Assembly: GCA_963575745.1 (NCBI GenBank)
Contig: CAUYUJ010004769.1
Span: 157,501 to 221,500, forward strand
Length of the DNA: 64,000 bases
Direction: 5' to 3'
Source of the DNA: Prorocentrum cordatum
Taxonomy: Eukaryota > Sar > Dinophyceae > Prorocentrales > Prorocentraceae
This document shows positions 32,885-44,361 of this stretch, one piece after another; positions within the stretch are counted from its first letter, which is position 1, and each line of letters begins with the position of its first letter. The notes below the pieces were generated by a model. That model saw only the letters and a list, made by a program, of their open reading frames with translations. It did not search any database and was not told the DNA's origin. Made by a program: the position numbers and the translations under genes.

Positions 32885-32990
32885 GGTCGTGGTTGTGGTC
32901 GTGGTTGTGGTTGTGGTTGTGGTTGTTGTTGTGGTTGTTGTGGTTTTGACTGTGGCTGTGATTGTGGTTGTGCTTGTGGTTGATATTATC
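32830..32990 (+). repeat. (GTT)n microsatellite
   Basis: TTG/GTT triplets, then GGTTGTGGTCGTGGTTGTGG steps. A related longer array is at 34075-34330. Confidence 0.9.
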
Positions 32991-33404
32991 TTCCAATCTT
33001 AATTTCTCAACAAGCATTTTTGTTGGACAACTTGAATGCACTTCCGCGCTCTCGCCTCGGCGCGTGCCCCATTTCCTTTGGAAAGTCGGCTCACGCTCAG
33101 GCGTTTCGGGGGTGCGCCACGAGCAGCCCCCGAACAGCAACAGCAACGCCCTGGCTCGATCTTTCCTCCTTCCGCACTCGGGGCCGGGGGCTCTTGCTCG
33201 CCCCCCATGAGCCGCCCTTCCAACACCAATTCGGCGCTCCCGCTCGATACGTCCTCCCTTTTTGCATCAGGACTGGCACTCCCGCCTCAGGACCCCCTAC
33301 AAACAACGACGCTCCCGCTCGATACTTCCGCCGCTTTTATTTCAGACTCCCGGGAGGCCCTGGGCTTCCCTGGTCCCTGTTGGGTTTTCATGGTTCAGCA
33401 CTTG

Positions 33405-33710
33405 TTGTTGCTAGACACCCTGAATGCGCCTTCGCGCTCTCGCGGCTGGTCCGCGCGACCTCGCTCTCGCTTGTGTCCTTGGGCGTGGCGTCGTCGCCGT
33501 CGTCGCCGCCGCCGCCGCCGCGGCCGCCGACGCCGTCGTCGTCGTCGTTGTCGTCGCCAAACAGTTCGTATTGTTGGACACCCTGACTGCGCTCTCGCGC
33601 CTGCTCCGCGCGACCTCGCTCTCGCTCGTGTCCTGGAGCGTGGTGTCGTCGCCGTCGTCGCTGCCGCCGCCGCCATCGTCGTCGTCGTTGTCGTCGTCGT
33701 CGTGCTCTGG
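33405..33710 (+). repeat. Tandem duplication, about 155 bp unit
   Basis: Two adjacent copies of a block reading TTGTTG, GACACCCTGA, GCGCGACCTCGCTCTCGCT, GTGTCCT, then GTCGTCGCC triplets. It is followed by a GGA tract (33735-33780). Confidence 0.6.
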
Positions 33711-34074
33711 AGGCCGTCGGGAACCTAGGACCAGGGAGGAGGAGGAGGAGGAGGAGGAGGAGGAGGAGGAGGAGGGGGACGGGGACGGGGACGGGGGCGG
33801 GGACGGCGACAACGACGAACGACGACGAGCCTCGGCGCCATCAGAAAGCGGCCGACGTAAAAGCGGTCCCCGCGAGAGGATCGAACGCCTAGGCCCTCAG
33901 CTCTGAAGCTTCTCTCGGAGGCTCCGGGGGCTTTCCGCGGGGCTTTCCCAGAGTCTGTGGGGCCTCTCCTTGAGGTCTGAGGCCGATCAGGCGTCGCGAC
34001 ATCTAGACGCAAGGCCTGGGTGTTTCGAAAAGGTGATGCCAATACATCTTCGGGCGGGAGACCAGGGAGAGGGA

Positions 34075-34125
34075 GCATGTTGTTGTGGTTGTGGCAGAGG
34101 TTGTTGCCATGGTTATGGTTGTGGA

Positions 34126-34170
<45 letters not shown>

Positions 34171-34269
34171 GGTTGTTGTGGTTGTTGTGGTTGTTGTTGT
34201 GGTTGTGGTTGTGGTTGTGGTTGTGGCTGTGGTTGTGGTTGTGGTTGTGGTTGTGGTTGTGGTTGTGGT

Positions 34270-34300
<31 letters not shown>

Positions 34301-34330
34301 TGTGTTTTTGTTTTCGTTGTTGTTGCTGTT
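34075..34330 (+). repeat. (GTT)n / (GGTTGT)n microsatellite
   Basis: About 255 bp of GTT triplets and GGTTGT hexamers, ending in GTTGCT. Cys-, Leu-, Val- or Thr-rich frames across it are artefacts. Confidence 0.9.
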
Positions 34331-35189
34331 GAACTCTTCATGTATAGCGAATACTTATTGGTGAAGCCGTCCCTGGGCACATTCTGTGCTTCTGTTCCAA
34401 TTTCAGTGCTCCTACCGGGGATCGCGCCATGTTTTTTTGTTTGGGGGAAGTCTTGAGTCTCAGAATTGTACAGCAACAGCGGTTCCCGTCTGATATGTCC
34501 TGCAAATGTCTTCCCAGTTTGTGTGTTCACGCGAGACGTCTTCACATTTTATGTAGGAAACGCGCTCTCGCGTTGGACTTTCTCGCACTTTACTCAGACG
34601 ATGCGCCTTCGGCGCACACAAATCACGCTCCCGTTTTAGCTTTATTCTCATGATTTACCTAGGAGTCGCGCTATCACTCAAGGTTTCCTCGCGATTCATA
34701 CAGGATCCACGCTTCAGCAACCCGCCTGCTCGACCTGGTGGCTTGGGCCCGCCTTCCCAATCTGCCCGCTATGGGTCTGACCTCCCGATCTACGCGTCTG
34801 GTTCTACTACTTGTTTTCTGCTCCTTGCAGCCTTCCTGCTAATTTCTCTAGTGTTCCATTCTTCTCCCTCCCCCTTCCACCCGTCATCTCTTTCCTTTTT
34901 GTTAGGGCATCTTTTAAATGCGCGTGGCAGGTAATGTCCCCAATGGGGTACAATCGAGGACAACAGGGGCGGGTACCGAGTGCTTTGGATATACGTATTG
35001 GTTGTCACGTGAGCAGATTTGAGCGAACAGTGTTACAATGATGGTTGTTGTTGTTGATGCTGTTGGTGTTGTTGTTGCTGTTATTGTTTTTGGTTTTGTT
35101 TTTGTTAGGGTTATCATTGTTATTGTTTTTGATGTAAGTGTTGTCATGCTTGTTATTATTGTTCTTGTTCTTTTCGTCCTCACCTCCGC

Positions 35190-35460
35190 AACCCTGCCTG
35201 CGACCCACCCGCGATCCACCCGCGACCCACCCGTGACCCACCCCGCGACCCACTTGCGACCCGACCGCGACCCACCCCGCGACCCGTCCGCGACCTCTGG
35301 CGACCAACCCGCGACCCACCCGCGACCCACCCGCGACCCACCCCGCGACACGACGGCGACCCACCCGCGACCCACCCGTGACCCACCCGCGACCCGGCCC
35401 GCGACCCACCTGCGAGCCACGTGCGACCCACCCTCGACCCACTCTGCGACCCACCCACAC
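35190..35460 (+). repeat. 11-bp minisatellite GCGACCCACCC
   Basis: About 24 units of CGCGACCCACC with variants such as GTGACCCACC and GCGACCCGTCC. The complementary strand reads Gly/Ser/Arg/Val-rich in all frames because the array is weakly periodic. Confidence 0.85.
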
Positions 35461-35598
35461 TGCTTTAACGAAACATCGGTGCCTGCAGCTCACTGCATAA
35501 TTTGTAAAAGTCAGGCGCTTGCGGGTGCTGTTTCAGAGCCTTGCAGACTGCCGACGTCCTTGCCGCCCTCTCACTCTTATCCGCAGCTGCAGGGTGCT

Positions 35599-35763
35599 AC
35601 GTAAACATAAGCGGTGTGAGGTTCGCGCGGGTTTATTATTGGATCGGCGCTGGGCCCCCCTCCCGGTGGCCCCTCTGGCGGCTCCCTGGCGCGCTCCGCG
35701 CGCCGGAGAGTGAGGTCCAGCGCCGCTCCAAGAGATCCGCGCGCACCTTCGAAAGTTGGTTTC
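35599..35763. mobile_element. R3 TIR element, copy 3
   Basis: The left arm ACGTAAACATAAGCGG, then GGTTCGCGCGGGTTTATTAT and GGATCGGCGCTGGG, opposes the right arm CCAGCGCCGCTCCAAGAGAT, then CCGCGCGCACCTTCGAAAG. A central GCGCGCTCCGCGCGCC palindrome is shared with copy 1. Confidence 0.65.
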
Positions 35764-36129
35764 TGGCACGTGGGGCGGCTCCTTTGCTGCCTGCTTGCGG
35801 GCCCCAAGAATATACACCACCACCGCCACCTCCATTCCCCCTCCCTTCTCCGCCCTCTTCTTCCTCTCCTCCGTCCTGGGAGAGGGAGGGGGTGAGGGAG
35901 GTGGTGGTGGTGTAAATTTCGGGGCCTCGCAGTGCTCAGTGCCTCGGCGACGAGGGCTGTCTCACGCGCGCGGCGACCCCAACGGGGCCCGCGGACTTCG
36001 AAGTCCCACAGAGAGAAAGACAGGAGAGCAGAGCGAAGTCCGCGAGGCCGCCCGCCGCCCTGCGGCGAGAGCGGCTCTCTCTCTGGCGCGGCCCGCTCTC
36101 CTCCAAGTCCGGGGGGCTCGGCTCTCTGC

Positions 36130-36468
36130 TCCACGATCGATCGGCGGCTCTTTGCAGACCCAGCTGAGGTGCAGGAGGTGGGGAGAGGAAATGTCATATC
36201 TCCTCGCAGAGCGATCGACACATCCACAACTGCCGACGAGTCTGCGCTCGTAGTTCGGCAACGGCAGGGTGCGCAGGTCACAGGGGACCTCGTGGAGGCG
36301 GCGTCCTTGTCAAGGGCCATCGGTGATGATAGGAAGACGTGTATGAAATCTGCGATCCCTACGGATCCTATCGACGCTGGGGTATCGGACACCCCCGCTG
36401 GGGTCCACTTGGCTGCAGACATCTTTCGAAATCTGAACCGAACCCCAGCCGACGTTTCAGAAATCTGA
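36130..36468 (+). CDS. Low-confidence ORF, unrecognised
   Basis: The last 113 codons of a frame ending TGA at 36466-36468 have balanced composition (for example DDRKTCMKSAIPTDPIDAGV). No domain, initiation context or splice site could be assigned. It is listed only because it is not low-complexity, unlike nearly every other frame here. A chance ORF remains quite possible. Confidence 0.2.
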   Translation, partial: STIDRRLFADPAEVQEVGRGNVISPRRAIDTSTTADESALVVRQRQGAQVTGDLVEAASLSRAIGDDRKTCMKSAIPTDPIDAGVSDTPAGVHLAADIFRNLNRTPADVSEI

Positions 36469-36699
36469 CCTGCCCAGGTAGGATTCAGAGGTGGCTGCCT
36501 AGGAAGACGACGACGATGCGTGGAGTCCGATACCGTGAACGAGTGGGACCAGCCGCCTCAAAGGACAGTACGGTGGGGATGTTTGTGAAGGAATGTGCCC
36601 AGGCGGCTTCAGACCCTGGAGGATTCCTTATCTGCTGAGGGCGGCGATGGCGTCCATGGCGAATTCACAATTGGAGCTCACTGGCTGCCAGACCCTGAA

Positions 36700-36950
36700 T
36701 TCCTTATCCAATTGTTCCTCATCCAGTGCCGACGCCGTATCTCGATCCGATCGATTCGATGTCGCTTCTGGCTGGCCCGATCCGATTCGATTCTTGCATT
36801 CCGACGATCCAATGCGGCCCGAGGTCTGCATGCCGTTGTTCGGCAGCCTGGCGCAGCCGATCCGATGCGGTTCCGACGTCGTGCCGATGCGGCCCGATCC
36901 GATGTGCATTCCGATTCGATCCGATGTGCCAGTTCGATGTTGACAGATCT
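36700..36950 (+). repeat. GATCCGATTCG-rich degenerate repeat
   Basis: Clustered CGATCCGAT and GATTCGAT words (for example CGATCCGATTCGATTC) without a clean period. Similar clusters are at 31530-31640 and 58070-58240. Confidence 0.4.
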
Positions 36951-37339
36951 TGGTGAGGGTGGGAAGGCGGGTGGTTATCCCCCTCGGTCTTCCAACGGGC
37001 TGTCACGGGGGTGCGCCAACGCCATCAGTTAGGGCTCCAAGCTGAGATGCCGATGTAAGACAGCCGGACCCTTCTCAGCCCCCTCTGTTCACCCCTCTCT
37101 TCCAGAGGGGGGGAGAGGTGGGCAAGGTAGCATGGGAAGATTGGAGGGTGAGGTTCGGCAGGGTATACCGCTGATGGCAGACAGCCCCTGATGGCGCAGG
37201 GAATTGCAAGGGATGCCAAGCCTCCCTTTCCAAAGGGGGATGGGGATAAAACGACGCGAAGATTGGGACAAAATCGGATCGGGATAACTCGAAATCTCTG
37301 AGAATCGGCGGGTTGGGAGGATGCATTGGGCGCCGCGGC

Positions 37340-37392
37340 CGCTCCAGAGCGTTCCGGAACGCTCTGAGAGCGCTCCGGAACGCTCTGGAGCG
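37340..37392. repeat. 53-bp inverted palindrome
   Basis: The ends CGCTCCAGAGCG and CGCTCTGGAGCG are complementary. Inside, the half CAGAGCGTTCC and its complement GGAACGCTCTG form a perfect 22-bp palindrome, followed by a near copy. The whole block could extrude as a cruciform. It lies directly before the TCC array. Confidence 0.75.
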
Positions 37393-37404
37393 ATTTATCC
37401 CGAC

Positions 37405-37525
37405 CTCCTCCTCCTCCTCTCCTCCTCCTCCTCCTCCTCCTCCTCCTCCTCCTCCTCCTCCTCCTCCTCTCCTCCTCCTCCTCCTCCTCCTCCTCCTCCT
37501 CCTCCTCCTCCTCCTCCTCCTCCCT
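37405..37525 (+). repeat. (TCC)n microsatellite, left arm
   Basis: TCC triplets; inverted partner of the GGA array at 37670-37935. Confidence 0.9.
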
Positions 37526-37669
37526 CTGCGAACGAGGCGGTGCCTCACGGGTTGGGGGGGGGGAGCGCCGCGGCAGGGCGCGAGGCCCGCAGCGCTCCCG
37601 GCGCAGGGCCGCCGAGCGCGGGCGCACGGAGGGGGCAAGAGGAGAAGAGCCAGCCTTCGGACCGAGGAG

Positions 37670-37935
37670 GGCGGAGGAGGAGGAGGAGGAGGGGAGGAGG
37701 AGGAGGAGGAGGAGGAGGAGGAGGAGGAGGAGGAGGGAGGAGGAGGAGGAGGGAGGAGGAGGAGGAGGAGGAGGAGGAGAGGAGGAGGAGGAGGAGGAGG
37801 AGGAGGAGATGGAGGAGGAGGAGGAGGAGGAGGAGGAGGAGGAGGAGGAGGAGGAGGAGGAGGAGGAGGACAGCCATCCTTCGGACAGGGGAGGGCGGAG
37901 GAGGAGGAGGAGGAGGAGGAGGAGGAGGAGGAGAA
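37670..37935 (+). repeat. (GGA)n microsatellite, right arm
   Basis: GGA triplets with two interruptions reading CAGCCATCCTTCGGACAG near 37871 and 37936. Those interruptions suggest an internal duplication of array plus unique flank. Confidence 0.9.
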
Positions 37936-38287
37936 CAGCCATCCTTCGGACAGTGTCGGAAGCCGGGCAAGGGCTGCTAGATCCGTGGTTGCTGAAGTCG
38001 ACCTCCGGGAAGTTGTCTCCGTCCTTCCGGGAGGAAGCCCGTGGACTGTTTCGCGTGCCGCGCCTCGTTCCGGGGAGCTGTTGTTTCCTTCCGGGAGGGC
38101 CGGTTTGGCAGCCACGGCTTTGGCAGCCCTCGCCCAGCCTGCGGCAGTGGAGGGCGAGGAGCCGCCCCTCGAGTAGCAGCCGGACGGGGCAGAGGCCAGC
38201 GCCTCTGCACAGTCGCGGCCGTGCTGGCCGAGGCCGAGGCTCCGAGGCATGCTTCGGGTCCGAGCGGCGCCCCCGTGCGCCCAGGAT

Positions 38288-38451
38288 TCAGGAGGGAAAG
38301 AAACACACGGACACAAGGGATCGTCGAATCCCCAGAAAATATTGCAAAATATGGGAAGTGGGGGGGAAGACAAGAACCCAGAAGGCATGGAAAATATGGA
38401 GAATCCTGTTATTTGTGTGTGTATTTATTTGTGTGTCCCAGGGCCCCTTCA
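38288..38451 (+). mobile_element. R1 introner-like element, copy 4
   Basis: It runs from TCAGGAGGGAAAG to GGGCCCCTTCA and is flanked by AGGAT/AGAAT (four of five bases match). Exon-like frames lie on both sides: LCTVAAVLAEAEAPRHASG before, EWTDEASISQLVQAVPPQCR after an AG at 38453. This is good support for the idea that R1 copies behave as introns, although no standard donor is visible. Confidence 0.7.
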
Positions 38452-38811
38452 AGAATGGACGGATGAGGCCAGCATTAGCCAGCTGGTCCAGGCAGTTCCG
38501 CCACAGTGCCGGCGCAGCATTCTGCTTGGCATCGCTCGGACACGTGCCTGTTGTTTTTTTGCTCAAGGCGGCGAGGGCCATCGAGGAGCATTTTGGATAC
38601 CTGTTTCCCCAAACAGTGTTTGCACCCAGGGTTTTTTACTTGCCTTCACCATCTCGGGACCAGGGGCGGCTTTTGCGGTCGGTGCCGCCCGTCGCCGCCG
38701 TCGCCGTCGCCGTCGCCGCCGCTCGGGGCGAGTGGCGGCTTTTGCTGGCGGTGCCGCCCGTCGCCGCCGTCGCCGTCGCAGTAATTTTCTTTTCTTCACA
38801 GTAAAGAAAGT

Positions 38812-39560
38812 CCCCCCCTCCGGATTATTGGCCCTTTTTTATCGCAATTTACATTTGATTTTGCCCCATCGTCCATCCTAAGTATGAATTCGCACCATCC
38901 CAGGTGGGCCGTTATCCGCCCCCCCCGCCCTTTTCCGCAAAACCTACTATGCGCGCGCATTCGTTTATCAAAAAATATCCGTTTCCAAAAACCCGTTTGC
39001 CAAAAACACGGGTCGACATTTGCACGCGCGAGTTGTCGCGCGCGCGCCGAAATTGTTAAGAAACTCTTGGTTTCGTAAGGATTCCAAAATCGAATGTCCA
39101 ACAAACGCAGTAAACAAACAAACAAACACACAACATTTCGCAACACGGAGTTTCAAACAAATGCTTGCGGGCGCGCGTGTTCGCGAATTCTTAAGAAAAC
39201 GATCGTTTATTCATCATTTTCGGGATATGTGTTCGATTGCCCTTGCGCGCGCGCCGTCGAGATTCCTCCGCATACAGTTTGCACGAACTGCGCGCCGGCG
39301 CGTCGTCGCGCGCGCATGCCGACATCCGTTAAAACATTCGGTTGTGTAGCGCGATATCAAAACCGAGTGTCCAAGACACATACAGACACGCAAGGTTTCG
39401 CAACATCTGCTTACCAAAAAAACATGAATTTGCGTTCTTGCGAACGAATTCTCCAGAGAACCACAGGTTTTGTTTCAACCTGTTCATGAAATTCTGCCAC
39501 ACGGGCTTTCCGCATCGAATGCCGAAATCATTCGCACGCCCTTGCGCGCGCTTTGGGGGC
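38812..39560 (+). repeat. Complex repeats rich in GCGCGCGC words
   Basis: Blocks of about 200-250 bp share TTTCGCAACA, TTTTCAAACAAAT, CGCGCGCATGCCGACAT and GTGTCCAA. The start (38812-38975) resembles 40008-40170. No gene. Confidence 0.45.
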
Positions 39561-39800
39561 ACGATCCGTGTCGATCAATTCCATGCGGGCCACTCGCGCG
39601 TCGGCCGCGGGCGCATATCGAGTTTTTTTTTCCCCCGACGCGAAGACGCCGTCATCGTCGTCGGCGTGATCAGCATCGGCGCCCGCACTGGCCATGCCGT
39701 CGTCGTTTTTCACATCGTCACCAGCATTGTGACCATCATGACCATCTGCGCCCGCCCAAGTCGCCGACTCGCGCCGAAGGGCCCGGCTGGGATGTACCCA
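39519..39800 (+). repeat. Direct repeat flanking the satellite array, left copy
   Basis: It matches 42967-43255 in order: ATGCCGAAATC, GGCACGATCCG, CATCGTCGTCGGCGTGATCA, GCATCGG, CCCGCCCAAGTC, GCTGGGATGT. It is diverged but collinear, separated by about 3.4 kb. Confidence 0.6.
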
Positions 39801-40434
39801 GCGGTCAGCGCCACCGCGGTTGCGTCGGTCGCGCCAAACTAGCTGGCCGTTGCGCGCGCGTGCTTTGGGTTGGCGCGGCCGCAGAGATGCAGCAGCCAAC
39901 GCCAAGCATTCACTTAGTTAGCACCACGTAGATTGCGCCGCGTAGTTTGCATGTCATAGGTTGCCGCGCGTAAGTCGTCTCTTCTTTCAACATATAGATC
40001 CGCCCCCCCCCCCAGTGATTATATAGGCACCCTTTTTTTCCGTATTGCCAGTTACTTTTGATTCTGCCCCATCTTCCATCCGAGTTATAAAATCGTACCT
40101 CTCAGGCAGGCTGGCATCGCCCCCCCTTCATCTTTTGCGGAAGAAGTGTACGCGCACACTCGCTTATCAGTTTCCAGGAATACCTTGCATAGAAATACCA
40201 AACACGACGTGCACAGGCGCGCGCTGTCGCGCGCTCGTGCTGGAAACTGATACATTTTGTTGGTGCCGTCCGGATTTCAAAAACGGTGCCCAAAACATCT
40301 ACTTCACACGGTTTCGCAATACGAATTTTCAAACATATCTTGGCGAAGGACCCAACCATATGAGTCACGCGTTGTCGGTGCCGCTTTCGGTGGAATTCCT
40401 TATGGGGCCACGGAACGCGTGAGGGACGTGCCGT

Positions 40435-42835
40435 AATGGGTGGGTGGATGGGGGAGACGCATGCGGGCGGTGCCGTTGGGGCCTTCGGTGGGGCTTTATG
40501 GGCCACGGAACTCTGTCTTGGGTGTGGCTGACGCATGCGGGCGGTGCCCCTCGTTGGAGTTCCCGATGAGACTACGACGCGTTGTAGAGGTTGGGGGGAA
40601 CGCATGCGGGCGGGGCCGCTGGGGTCTTCTTGTGGAGTTCCTTATACGACCACGAGACGCTGCACTGGGTGGTGGCCGACGCATGCGGGCGATGCCACGG
40701 GGACCTTCGGTGGAGCTCCTTGTGGGGCCACGGGTGGGGGCGACGCATGCGCGCGTTGCCACTGGGCCTTCGGTGGCCATTGGAGCTCCCTACGAGCCCA
40801 CGACACGCTGTATTGGGTGGGGGGGACGCATGCGGTCGGTGCCGCTGAGGCTCGGTGGTTCTCCCAATCAACGGGGCCGCGAAGTGCAGTACTGGGTGGT
40901 GGACGACGCATGCGGGCGGTGCCACTAGGGTCGTGTTGTGCAGGACGCATGTGGCCACCCCCACTGGGGCCTTACGTGGAGCTCCATATGGGGCCACGAA
41001 ACGTTGTACTGGGTGTCGTGGACGCATGTGGCCACCCACTCGGGTTGTACGCGGGGTCCCCTATGGGGCCACGAAGCGTTGCATTGGGTGTGGGGGACGC
41101 ATGTGGCCACCCCCGCTGGGGCCGTAGGTGGAGCCTCCCTATGAGACCACGGAGCGCTGTATTGGGTGTGGCGGACGCGCGTGGCCACCCCAATTGGGGC
41201 ATTGCGTGGAGCTTTCTATGGGGCCACAACGCGTCGTACTGGGTGTGGCAGACGCATGTGGCCACTTCGAGTGGACCCCTGGGTGGAGCTCCCCATGGGG
41301 TCACCAAGCGCTGTACTGGGTGTGGCGGACGCATGTGCCCCCCCGCCACTACGGCCTTGGGTGGAGGTCCCTAGTGTGGCAGGCGCATGTGCCCCCCCCC
41401 CCCCCCCCCCATGTGGGCCTTGGGTGGAGCTCCGTATGGGGACACGAAGCGCTGTACTGGGTAGGTGAAACGCATGGAGAAGGGAGGAGGGGCAAGAGGG
41501 AGGAGGAGGAGTGAGTGAGTGGGACTCGGGGCGCTGCCTCTTCAAAACGAGGACCCAGCACCACAGGATGGTTGGGACAACAACTTGCGTGCGGTTGCGA
41601 ATGATTGAGAAACTATCTTGGCGTAAGACCCAACCATATGCAGTTGTGGGTACCGCAATCGTGTATATTTTCTTCGGTGAAGCTCCCTATGGGGCCACGG
41701 GACGCTGCACTGGGTGGGGGGGGAACGGATGCGGGCGGTAGCACTGGGGCCGTCGGTTGAGCTCCCTATGGGGCCACGAAACGGTGTATTGGGTGGATGA
41801 AAATGCGAAGTTGTGTGTGTGTGGGACGCATGCGGACAGTCTCACTGTGGGGCTTCGGAGGAGCTCCCTATGTGGCCACGAAACGGTGTACTGGGCGGAT
41901 GAAAATGCCCAATTGGGCGTGTGGGACGCATGCGGACTTCGGTGGAGCTCTTTATGGGGCCACGAAGCGCTGTGCTGGGTTTGTAAAAATGCCAAATTCG
42001 GCTTCCAGGACGCATGCGGACGGTCCCACTGGGGGCTTCGGTGGAGCTCCCGATTAGGGCCACAAAGCGTTGTACTGGGTGGGTGAAAATGCCAAATTGG
42101 GTGTGCGGGACGCATGCGGACGGTCCCACTGGGGATTTCGGTGGAGCTTCCTACGGAGCCACGAAACGGTGTGTGGGACGCGTGTGGTTGATATCACTGG
42201 AGGCGTCGGTGGATTTCCGTATTGGGGCCACGAAGCGCTGTACTGGGTTGGTGAAAATGCCAAATTCGGCTTCCGGGACGCATGCGGGCGGTCCCACTGG
42301 GGGCTTCGGTGGAGCTCCCCATGGGGCCACGAAGCGCTGTACTGGGTGGGCGAAAATGCCAAATTGGGTGTGCGGGACGCATGTGGACGGTCCCAATGGC
42401 CACGAAACGTTGTACTGGGTGTGGCTGACGCATGTGGCCACCTCCACTGGGGCCTTCGGTGGAGCTCCCTATGCGGCCACGAAGCGCTGTACTGGGTGTG
42501 GCGGACGCATGTGGCCACCGCCACTGGGGCCTTTGGTGGACCTCCCTATGGGGCCACGAAACGCTGTACTGGGTGGGGGGGACGCATGTGGCCACCCCCA
42601 CTGGGCATTCAGGTGGTGCTCCCTATGGGGCCACGAAACGTTGTACTGGGTGTGGCAGACGCATGTGGCCACCCCCCTGGGGCCTTCGGTGGAGCTCCCT
42701 ATGGGGCCACGAAGCGCCGTACTCGGTGTGGCGGACGCGTGTGGCCACCCGCACTGGGACCTTGGGTGGAGCTCCCTATGGGGCCACGAAGCGCTGTACA
42801 GGGCGTGGCAGACGCATGTGGCCCTACCCACTGGG
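40435..42835 (+). repeat. Satellite array, units of about 77-98 bp
   Basis: About 27 units marked by GGACGCATG(C/T)GG, then CACTGGGGCCTTCGGTGGAG, CTCCCTATGGGGCCACGAAG and CGCTGTACTGGGTGTGG. Short units are about 77 bp. Longer ones (41770-42380) carry an extra GAAAATGCCAAATT segment. The array is interrupted at 41480-41690 by a block containing TCTTCAAAACGAGGACCCAG. ORFs across it are repeat translations. Confidence 0.85.
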
Positions 42836-42966
42836 AGGGGGGGCGGCGGGAGGAGGAAACGCGAGGACCGTCTCTTCAAAACGATGACCCAACACCACAG
42901 GATGGTTGGGAAACGTAAGTTCCCCAACATCTTCGTAAAAAGTTACAAACCAAGCTTCGCGCGCGC

Positions 42967-43255
42967 ATGTCGGAATCGTTCGAACGCAGTTGCGCGCGTG
43001 CTGGGACGGCACGATCCGCGTCTGCCGCGCGCGCATGTCGAGCTCTTCCCAGAACGTTCATCACCGACGCCAACCATCGTCGTCGGCGTTATCAGCATCG
43101 GAGCCGTCACTGGCTGCTCCGTCGCCGTTGTCAGCATCGCCAATCGCCACCAGCATCGCTATTATCATCATCGTGTCTACCGTTGTCGACGTTGGCATGA
43201 TGCCGCGCCCGCCCAAGTCTCCGAGTCACATTGAACTGCCCGCTGGGATGTGCCC
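42967..43255 (+). repeat. Direct repeat flanking the satellite array, right copy
   Basis: Diverged copy of 39519-39800. Shared words include CATCGTCGTCGGCGTTATCA, CCCGCCCAAGTC and GCTGGGATGTG. Confidence 0.6.
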
Positions 43256-43810
43256 GCGCAACTCTGAAAAATGACGAGGATCCCTCTTATTCGACGCCCT
43301 TTCCCTCGGGTTCCTTACCGTTCTTCGTCGTCGTCGTCGTCCTCCTCCTCCTCATTCTCCTCCTCCCCCTCCTCCTCCTCCTCCTGCGTTTCATTCCTCC
43401 TCCTTACCCGTCTCCTCCATCTCTTCCTCCTCGTCCGCGCGTTTGTCTTCCTGCTCGTTGTCCTCTTTATTCCTTGTTGCCCTCCCCGTCGTCCACACTG
43501 GTGTTCCTTGTCATCCGTCGCCTTGTCGCCGCCCTCTACGAGCCCAATGGACAAACTCGGAATTGCCTGTTTATGCCCGATCAGCTTGCAACAGGATTGT
43601 TTGAAGCATGGTAGAGGAGGATACCGACCTCCTTCGCGAGCTTGCCTTTTGACGCGAGGGGCACTTCCGGTGCGAGTGCTCGCAGCACGTGTCGGCAACC
43701 CCTTTGGTGGTCATCACATACTTTTGTCCGCGCACCCCAGAGTGGGTTGACACGTTTATCTCGGCTATCGGGCTGGTATTGGCTCACGTTGGGTCCCTTC
43801 TTGCCCTGGG

Positions 43811-44026
43811 TTGGACCGTACTTTGTCTAGTGCGACCCTCGTGAACTGTTTCGCGCCCTTGAACTGCACCAAAGCATTCCAGCCAGATTACCCAGCCTAT
43901 TTCGATGAGGAGTTCAAAGCGACCCTGGCCCGTTGTGCTGGCACTCTTGGGGTGCATATCGATGTATTGTTTGATGTGATGTTCGGAATCATTCTAGCAA
44001 CCTGCAACGCACAACTGCATGCATGA
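43811..44026 (+). CDS. Short ORF, unrecognised
   Basis: This 71-codon frame contains PDYPAYFDEEFKATLARCAG and HIDVLFDVMFGIILATC, a plausible mixed helical peptide. There is no recognisable domain. It is followed by a CAT/ATC-rich tract (44080-44130). It may be an exon of the same gene as the lysine-rich exon at 44362. Confidence 0.25.
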   Translation: MDRTLSSATLVNCFAPLNCTKAFQPDYPAYFDEEFKATLARCAGTLGVHIDVLFDVMFGIILATCNAQLHA

Positions 44027-44361
44027 CAGTTGTGTTTTGGTTGTGTCTCACTGTGTCCTCTGTGGCCCATCGTATTCGTCATCAATATAAACATCATCAT
44101 CATCACCACCATCACCATCAGCATCATCTGAGGATTGCCGAGTGCTTTCAGGTTTCGTCCATTGTTCAAGCCACCCTCCGAGGCATCGATTACGGTTATG
44201 GTGACGAGGCCAACGAATATGCCATTGAGAGGAGGAGGGGGAGGAGGTGGATCAGAATGACGAATGGCGCCGAACGCCTTCGCTCTGCCTGTCGCAGCTT
44301 GCGACTTGTCATCCACCCGACGGGGTCGGTCGGCTTGGATGAGCATGTATTGCCATACTAG

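Noticed and set aside
33970-34332. Cysteine-rich 120-codon ORF that resembles a metallothionein or toxin-like peptide
   Set aside because: It is the translation of a GTT/TGC microsatellite, and other frames over it read poly-Leu and poly-Val.
38545-38562. Possible third spliced-leader relic (TTTTTTTGCTCAAG)
   Set aside because: Only the last seven bases fit after a T-run, and the stretch belongs to a dispersed repeat also seen at 4970 and 26470, where the match disappears.
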